In this document: piece after piece, positions 7,358 to 11,101 of the stretch
Numbering within the stretch: position 1 is the first letter of the stretch
Layout: each line of letters begins with the position of its first letter
Assembly (NCBI GenBank): GCA_030621975.1
Contig: JAUXGQ010000015.1
Coordinates: 1 to 11,101, forward strand
Length of the DNA: 11,101 nucleotides
Source: Gammaproteobacteria bacterium
GTDB lineage: Bacteria > Pseudomonadota > Gammaproteobacteria > Chromatiales > Chromatiaceae
Direction of reading: 5' to 3'
Translations under genes and position numbers: made by a program
Notes under the pieces: model-generated
Databases searched by the model: none
What the model was told of the DNA's origin: nothing
Seen by the model: the letters and a program-made list of their open reading frames with translations, nothing else

Positions 7358-8932
7358 CTATATTTTCTCGATAATAGAGGTAAAGTTGACTTCCAGCAGA
7401 AAAGCACTAACTATCGCCGCATAGCATACCAGTAAGCCGAGAAAGCTAAGGGAAAAAGTCAAATGCCTCAGTGTTCTTTTTCGTTTTTGCTCTGGCGTCC
7501 AGACCATGTTGACGCTTCCAAGTACGGTAATGCCCGTTAACTCATTGAGCACGCGTCGGTCGTCAAATGTGGGCCGAAGCTGGGATAACAGGAATGCCAG
7601 AGCGACCCCGATAGCGAGACCTAAGCCCAACACCATACTGCTGAAGAGAATGCGATTCGGACCCGCTGGGGAGGCAGGCACACGCGGAGGGTCGATCACC
7701 CTGAAAGCGACACTATCCGATCTGGTGTCAACCTTTTCCGAAAGGCGCAGAGATTCGAGTTTCGCCGACATCTTCTCGTAGTTGCCCTTAATCAGCGAAT
7801 AATCCCTGTCCAGACTCTTCAGCTGCGTCTCGACGCCCAATCTGTGGTCGACGAATTCCTTCATTTTCTCAACGTTTACCCGGGCGCTTGTCAGTACCGC
7901 ACGGTTGGCCGCCACCTGCGCTTCGGCTTCGCCAATCACCATCTTGAGCTGTTGACGCACAGGATTCGCCACGAGCCCCGGGCTGACGGCATCGTTCTCC
8001 ACCGCCAGCGCCTCTTCTTCGGCTTTACGCTCCTCCAACCGTTCTATGGTGCGCTTGATCTCGATGACGTCCGGGTGCCTTTCCGTGTACTTCAGCAGAA
8101 GCTCATCCATGGCCTCCTGGAGGTTCTGAATTCTCATGTCGAGCTCGGCTGCGGGGCCGTCTGCCGCACCACCAAGCAAATCCATGGAATCCTCATATTC
8201 CTCATCCGCCGATTCCAGTTGGCGCTTCAATTCGTCGCGTCGGTTTACGGCTACATTCAACTGCAGTTCAGCGCGCTGCAGTTCGGACTGCGCCGCCTCC
8301 ATCCGCTGATAATAGTCTCCACCCTGTCCCGGCATCATACCGAGATTCGCTTTCTTAAACTCTTTAAGCCTATCCTCTGCTTCGCGCAGCCGCTGTTCGT
8401 AGTTTTGAACTTCGTTCGCGAGAAAGCGCTCTGCTGAGTCGGTTTCCTTTCTTTTGTCTCCGAGACTCCCTTCCACGAAGATCGTTAGCAGAGATTGAAC
8501 AATATTCTTAGCTAAAGCCGGTTCAGGATCCGCATAAGAGATGGTGTAGAGATTAACCTTGTGGGTACCGCGCAGTTTTATATTGTTTTTGACATCCTGC
8601 ACCAATTCATCCATCTCGGATGCATCTTCGGCACGCAGATCCAGGTCAACCATTCTAATGATCTTTTCCAGATTAGGCCTGCTCAACAGGGTCTTTTCCA
8701 TAAGATAGACCCGGCGTTGGTCATTCGTCTGTGCCGTCAGTCCCCGCAACAGAGGCTTGAGCACAGAGTCCGTGTTCACAAACACCCGGGCCGAGGCCTC
8801 AAACTGATCTGGCATGCGGGCCACCCACACCCAGCCCACCAGGCTGATTACCCACGCAGCAACGACAATATACCAACGGTACCGCCAAATCCCTCGAAGG
8901 TACCCCAACAGCAAAGCTATGAATTCTTGCAT
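7358..8932 (-). CDS. XrtA system polysaccharide chain-length determinant (Wzz/PCP family, TIGR03007-like)
   Basis: This 524-residue inner-membrane polysaccharide co-polymerase sets polymer length and partners the autokinase encoded next. A first membrane segment spans about 20-38 (WYIVVAAWVISLVGWVWVA). The Wzz domain follows, with FEASARVFVNTDSVL (44-58). A long periplasmic part has predicted coiled coils around 162-250, 265-312 and 330-400. The proline-rich motif DPPRVPASPAGPNR (414-427) then precedes the second membrane segment (about 428-450), as expected for the PCP family. A third hydrophobic segment lies near the C-terminus (about 491-513), which is more than the usual two. No kinase domain is fused. 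The gene starts 30 bases after the export lipoprotein, and its Shine-Dalgarno is poor. It corresponds in order to EpsF of Methylobacillus. Family assignment is secure; length specificity cannot be read. Confidence 0.93.
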   Translation of the reverse strand: MQEFIALLLGYLRGIWRYRWYIVVAAWVISLVGWVWVARMPDQFEASARVFVNTDSVLKPLLRGLTAQTNDQRRVYLMEKTLLSRPNLEKIIRMVDLDLRAEDASEMDELVQDVKNNIKLRGTHKVNLYTISYADPEPALAKNIVQSLLTIFVEGSLGDKRKETDSAERFLANEVQNYEQRLREAEDRLKEFKKANLGMMPGQGGDYYQRMEAAQSELQRAELQLNVAVNRRDELKRQLESADEEYEDSMDLLGGAADGPAAELDMRIQNLQEAMDELLLKYTERHPDVIEIKRTIERLEERKAEEEALAVENDAVSPGLVANPVRQQLKMVIGEAEAQVAANRAVLTSARVNVEKMKEFVDHRLGVETQLKSLDRDYSLIKGNYEKMSAKLESLRLSEKVDTRSDSVAFRVIDPPRVPASPAGPNRILFSSMVLGLGLAIGVALAFLLSQLRPTFDDRRVLNELTGITVLGSVNMVWTPEQKRKRTLRHLTFSLSFLGLLVCYAAIVSAFLLEVNFTSIIEKI

Positions 8933-8962
8933 ATCGATTAAACCAGACCAGTTTGGAATCAG

Positions 8963-9625
8963 TTAGAACCAGGCTTCCGGGATAATCAGGATGTCGCCCG
9001 GCTTCATGTCAACGTTTGCAGCGATATTGCCATCCTTGATCAATTCCTCTACAAGGACTGAATACTGATGCGGTTGCCCATCTTCTACCCGAACGATGGT
9101 AGCCGCGTTACCATCGGCAAAATCCGTTAAACCGCCCACGGCGATCATCACATCCAGCAGAGTCATTTCATCACTGTAAAGCAAGGCTTGAGGCTCAGAT
9201 GCTTCGCCCACAATCCGAATCTGCTCACTGTAGATACCCACAAATCCGTTCACGATAACAGTGACCAGGGGTTCCCGCAGATAAACAGACAGCTCTTCTT
9301 CGATATCCCGCGCCAACTCGGTGGGCGTTTTGCCCGCAGCGGGAATATCTTCCAACAGGGGCGCGCTCAGAAACCCGTCAGGCCGTACCGGCACCGACGT
9401 GGAGACCTCGGGATTGCGCCATACGAACAACTGGATGGAATCCCCGGGGGCAACCCGGTATTTAGTGGAATATCGCTCCTGCCCGGTCGCCGGAGGCAGT
9501 AACGGGTGCTGGGTGGCACAGCCGCTGAGCATAAGTAGATAAAAAGTCAGTACCCAAAGAGCCATTCCTATTTTAGAAACATTGCGCTTTTCCACGACGG
9601 TTATTCTCCCATGCTGGTCTTTCAT
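8963..9625 (-). CDS. XrtA-associated polysaccharide export lipoprotein (OPX/Wza-like, EpsE type)
   Basis: This outer-membrane-directed lipoprotein of 220 residues gates polysaccharide export. The lipobox LLMLSGC puts the lipidated Cys at residue 36, after a basic n-region and the hydrophobic run MALWVLTFYLLML. A poly_export (PES) domain follows, opening YRVAPGDSIQLFVWRNPE (56-73). A SLBB-like domain comes next around IRIVGEASEPQALLY (136-150). The protein then ends just after MKPGDILIIPE (207-217). It therefore lacks the C-terminal amphipathic helix that lets E. coli Wza (379 residues) span the outer membrane. The frame extends upstream to an ATG at 9736, giving 37 extra non-signal-like residues. 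I chose the ATG at 9625 because GGGGA lies five bases upstream and the resulting signal peptide is of normal length. It is the first gene of the operon, downstream of the 350-base control region. It corresponds to EpsE in Methylobacillus. Confidence 0.92.
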   Translation of the reverse strand: MKDQHGRITVVEKRNVSKIGMALWVLTFYLLMLSGCATQHPLLPPATGQERYSTKYRVAPGDSIQLFVWRNPEVSTSVPVRPDGFLSAPLLEDIPAAGKTPTELARDIEEELSVYLREPLVTVIVNGFVGIYSEQIRIVGEASEPQALLYSDEMTLLDVMIAVGGLTDFADGNAATIVRVEDGQPHQYSVLVEELIKDGNIAANVDMKPGDILIIPEAWF

Positions 9626-9630
9626 TAAAT

Positions 9631-9635
9631 TCCCC
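9631..9635 (-). promoter_or_regulatory. Ribosome binding site deciding the export lipoprotein start
   Basis: The minus strand reads GGGGA five bases before the ATG at 9625. The competing upstream ATG at 9736 has only GTGA nearby, and the ATG at 9565 has TAGGA directly abutting it. The site therefore favours 9625. Confidence 0.65.
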
Positions 9636-9671
9636 GACAAATCCGAGACCACCAGACCGGCAGCTCGATCC

Positions 9672-9686
9672 GCTAACCATATGCCA
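9672..9686 (-). promoter_or_regulatory. Candidate sigma-54 (RpoN) promoter for the exopolysaccharide operon
   Basis: The minus strand reads TGGCATATGGTTAGC. It matches the -24 block TGGCA exactly, and the -12 block as TTAGC against TTGC. GG and GC are exactly ten bases apart, as sigma-54 requires. Transcription would begin near 9660 and leave a leader of about 35 bases before the strong Shine-Dalgarno and ATG at 9625. XrtA/PEP-CTERM loci are known to be linked to the PrsK/PrsR two-component system, whose regulator is of the sigma-54-activating type; that supports the reading. A single match in 350 bases could still be chance. Confidence 0.5.
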
Positions 9687-9777
9687 CTGTTCGAGTCGAC
9701 AGCTGATTCCGAGACATTAAAACATCGCCGGTCCATTATTTTTCACGTAATTTCAGACCGATATCCGTGCCCTTCTG

Positions 9778-9790
9778 TGATCGCCGATCA
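9778..9790. promoter_or_regulatory. Perfect 13-bp inverted repeat, possible activator or operator site
   Basis: The minus strand reads TGATCGGCGATCA, two 6-bp arms around one central base. Its centre (9784) is about 98 bases upstream of the -24 element, the usual distance for an enhancer bound by a sigma-54 activator. It also overlaps the -10 of the sigma-70 candidate, so an operator role is equally possible. Confidence 0.4.
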
Positions 9791-9815
9791 TACCAGACTT
9801 CCAAAGGCACATTAA
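9787..9815 (-). promoter_or_regulatory. Weak candidate sigma-70 promoter with extended -10
   Basis: The minus strand has TGGTATGAT, an extended -10 with hexamer TATGAT (9792-9787, five of six). The hexamer TTAATG, a poor -35 match (three of six), lies 17 bases upstream (9815-9810). It would start near 9780 and give a leader of about 155 bases. It may serve as a second, basal promoter or be chance. Confidence 0.3.
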
Positions 9816-9975
9816 GATCCGCTTTCCTATCCAGGATTGCGGATTTGGTAACCGCATTCTATAACGGCTCGCTGTCCGAAAAAGTTGAGGAATTTCTTGC
9901 CGGCGCCTGCCCTGCTCCGCTGAGCGGCTCGCAATAGATCCGTACCGGTCCGCCTGGTGAGAAATCCGGGCTGGA

Positions 9976-11101
9976 CTAGGGTGCGCGCAAAAACTGTTCT
10001 ATGCGGCGCACACCTTCGGCTAGCCGATCTATTGAGGTGGTATAGGCGAAACGAACGTGTTTTTCGGGACGGTTACGCCCAAAATCGATCCCTGGCGTAA
10101 CCGCCACGCCTGCCCGCGCCAAAAGGCGCTCGCAAAATTCCCTGCTGTCGTCGGCCACGCCCTCACTATTGGCATAAAGATAAAAGGCCCCATCGGGGGT
10201 AACCGGCAGACGGAATCCCAGCTTCCGCAGCGCCGGCAACAGGAAATCACGCCTACGCTGGAACTCCAGCCGCCGCTGTTCCAGAATCTCAATGGTCTTC
10301 GGTGCAAATGCCTCCAAGGCCGCGTATTGTGACAGCGTAGGCGCGGCAAGAAATATGTTTTGTGCAAGCCGATCCAACGCATCCACATACGCCTCGGGCG
10401 CTACCGCCCACCCAAGACGCCACCCCGTCATATTGAAATACTTGGAAAAACTATTGACAACAAATACATCATCCGCGTGACTCAAGGCCGTAAAAGCCGT
10501 GCCCCCGTAGACCAAGCCCTGGTAAATCTCATCTACGATCAAGGTCGCCCCGCGCTCGGACACCAGCCGATGAATATCGGACAGCGCTTGTTGCGAAATC
10601 AGCGTTCCCGTCGGATTCGACGGCGACGCGAGCACTACAGCCCGTACCGACGGGCTCCACGCCCTCTCGAGCAACGCCGCGTTCAATTGATACCCGGTAT
10701 CGGCATCGACGGGAACCCCCTTGGGTATGCCGCCTACCAGCTCAACGAAATGGCGGTTACAGGGATAGCCGGGGTCCGTCATAATAACCGTCTCACCGGG
10801 ATTGACCAGCACGCTCAAGATCAGTTGCAGGGCTCCGCTGGATCCAGGTGTAACCGCGACCCTGCCCGCGTCGACGGACACACCGAATCTTTCGCTGTAG
10901 TGCCTGGCTATGGTTCGGCGCAGATCCGGGAGACCCAGCGCCGGGGTATAGCGGGTCTTGCCCGCCTCCAACGCTTGATGACCTGCATGCACGATCGGTT
11001 CGGGCGTGGCGAAATCGGGCTCACCTATTTCCATGTGCACAATCGAGCGGCCCTTGGCCTCCAGTTCCCGGGCGCGCGCCAGTAGATCCATGACATAGAA
11101 G
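9976..11101 (-). CDS. Class I/II PLP-dependent aminotransferase, N-terminus beyond right edge
   Basis: A fold-type I aminotransferase of the aspartate aminotransferase superfamily, probably cytoplasmic amino-acid metabolism. Numbering from the ATG at 11091, the visible motifs are EIGEPDFATP (21-30), TRYTPALGLPDLR (46-58), SPSNPTG (156-162, cofactor-contacting Asn159), VDEIY (186-190, D187) and SFSKYFNMTGWRLGW (214-228), with K217 as the Schiff-base lysine and R225 following. HVRFAYTTS near the C-terminus carries the Arg expected to bind the substrate carboxylate. The frame stays open through the last bases, reading FYV before that Met. Homologues typically read PF-x-VMDLLARA here, so the true start is outside the window. 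Substrate is not predictable. It lies 350 bases upstream of the exopolysaccharide operon on the same strand and looks more GC-rich by eye. It is probably a separate housekeeping gene, although a role in amino-sugar supply cannot be excluded. Confidence 0.93.
   Translation of the reverse strand, partial: FYVMDLLARARELEAKGRSIVHMEIGEPDFATPEPIVHAGHQALEAGKTRYTPALGLPDLRRTIARHYSERFGVSVDAGRVAVTPGSSGALQLILSVLVNPGETVIMTDPGYPCNRHFVELVGGIPKGVPVDADTGYQLNAALLERAWSPSVRAVVLASPSNPTGTLISQQALSDIHRLVSERGATLIVDEIYQGLVYGGTAFTALSHADDVFVVNSFSKYFNMTGWRLGWAVAPEAYVDALDRLAQNIFLAAPTLSQYAALEAFAPKTIEILEQRRLEFQRRRDFLLPALRKLGFRLPVTPDGAFYLYANSEGVADDSREFCERLLARAGVAVTPGIDFGRNRPEKHVRFAYTTSIDRLAEGVRRIEQFLRAP

Larger units (their letters stand above)
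9626..9975 (-). other. Gene-free control region upstream of the exopolysaccharide operon
   Basis: These 350 bases separate the aminotransferase stop from the export lipoprotein start. No convincing gene lies here on either strand: the short frames lack domains and ribosome binding sites. It contains a sigma-54-like element (9672-9686), a 13-bp perfect dyad (9778-9790), an extended -10 sigma-70 candidate (9787-9815) and an AT-rich stretch (about 9734-9754) between the dyad and the sigma-54 element. I see no hairpin plus T-run that would terminate the aminotransferase transcript, so some read-through into the operon is possible. Confidence 0.6.

Noticed and set aside
7844..8437. A 197-residue plus-strand frame opposite the chain-length determinant
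   Set aside because: It is antisense to the coiled-coil codons, and its His/Leu/Arg richness follows from the complement of Glu/Lys/Arg codons. No domain or ribosome binding site is visible.
9687..9702. Partial palindrome CTGTTCGAGTCGACAG next to the -24 element
   Set aside because: Only the outer four base pairs match; the inner pairs fail. It is too imperfect to call.
9653..9760. CGGTCTG appears twice on the minus strand, about 100 bases apart, flanking the sigma-54 candidate
   Set aside because: Seven bases twice in 350 is not beyond chance, and neither copy has dyad symmetry. It was not called as a binding site.
9917..9927. CCGCTGAGCGG inverted repeat after the aminotransferase, considered as a terminator
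   Set aside because: The loop would be too small with full arms, and no T-run follows on the minus strand. The T-run further on has no stem directly before it.
10360..11085. A 241-residue open frame on the plus strand opposite the aminotransferase
   Set aside because: It mirrors a strongly supported aminotransferase, is rich in Arg/Gly/Gln without any recognisable domain, and has no clear ribosome binding site. It is a compositional shadow.
1..11101. Search for CRISPR arrays, tRNA or rRNA genes, insertion sequences and attachment sites
   Set aside because: No regularly spaced repeats, cloverleaf-like sequence, transposase or integrase motifs, or terminal inverted repeats were seen. The window is nearly filled by ordinary coding sequence.

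Overview
The window holds most of an exopolysaccharide assembly, export and modification operon of the XrtA (EpsH-type exosortase)/PEP-CTERM-associated kind. All genes lie on the minus strand, so transcription runs from high to low coordinates. Moderate GC, tightly packed overlapping genes, an outer-membrane lipoprotein, a beta-barrel candidate and the XrtA-associated gene set indicate a Gram-negative proteobacterium. A gammaproteobacterium is my best guess, but the sequence alone does not fix the genus.

Layout, in the direction of transcription. (1) 11101-9976: a class I/II PLP-dependent aminotransferase whose N-terminus lies beyond the right edge. (2) 9975-9626: a 350-base gap without a gene. 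It carries a sigma-54-like GG-N10-GC element, a perfect 13-bp dyad about 100 bases upstream of it, and an alternative extended -10 sigma-70 candidate. This looks like the control region of the operon. (3) 9625-6393: the envelope export core, consisting of an OPX-type export lipoprotein, a Wzz-like chain-length determinant and a separate tyrosine autokinase with a C-terminal tyrosine cluster. (4) 6412-3823: a beta-barrel outer membrane protein of the TIGR03016 type and an ExeA-like AAA ATPase of the TIGR03015 type. (5) 3833-1: polymer modification and synthesis genes, namely a polysaccharide deacetylase, a FemAB/GNAT-like transferase, a GT-B glycosyltransferase and the N-terminal 216 residues of an asparagine-synthase-like amidotransferase that runs off the left edge.

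The nine operon genes are separated by at most 30 bases, and three junctions overlap (4, 11 and 20 bases). They are probably one transcript with translational coupling. The likely division of labour is as follows: the glycosyltransferase, deacetylase, FemAB-like protein and amidotransferase build and decorate the repeat unit or polymer; the chain-length protein and autokinase control polymerisation; the lipoprotein, and I propose the beta-barrel, carry the polymer across the outer membrane. The exosortase, the priming transferase, the flippase/polymerase and any PEP-CTERM substrate are not in the window. They would be expected beyond the left edge or elsewhere.

This is a recognised locus type rather than a wholly new system. 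The less understood points are the control region, the pairing of a short OPX lipoprotein with a beta-barrel, and the C-terminal extension of the ATPase. Three start codons were moved inward from the longest open frame (export lipoprotein, outer membrane protein, FemAB protein). Two genes are cut by the window edges.
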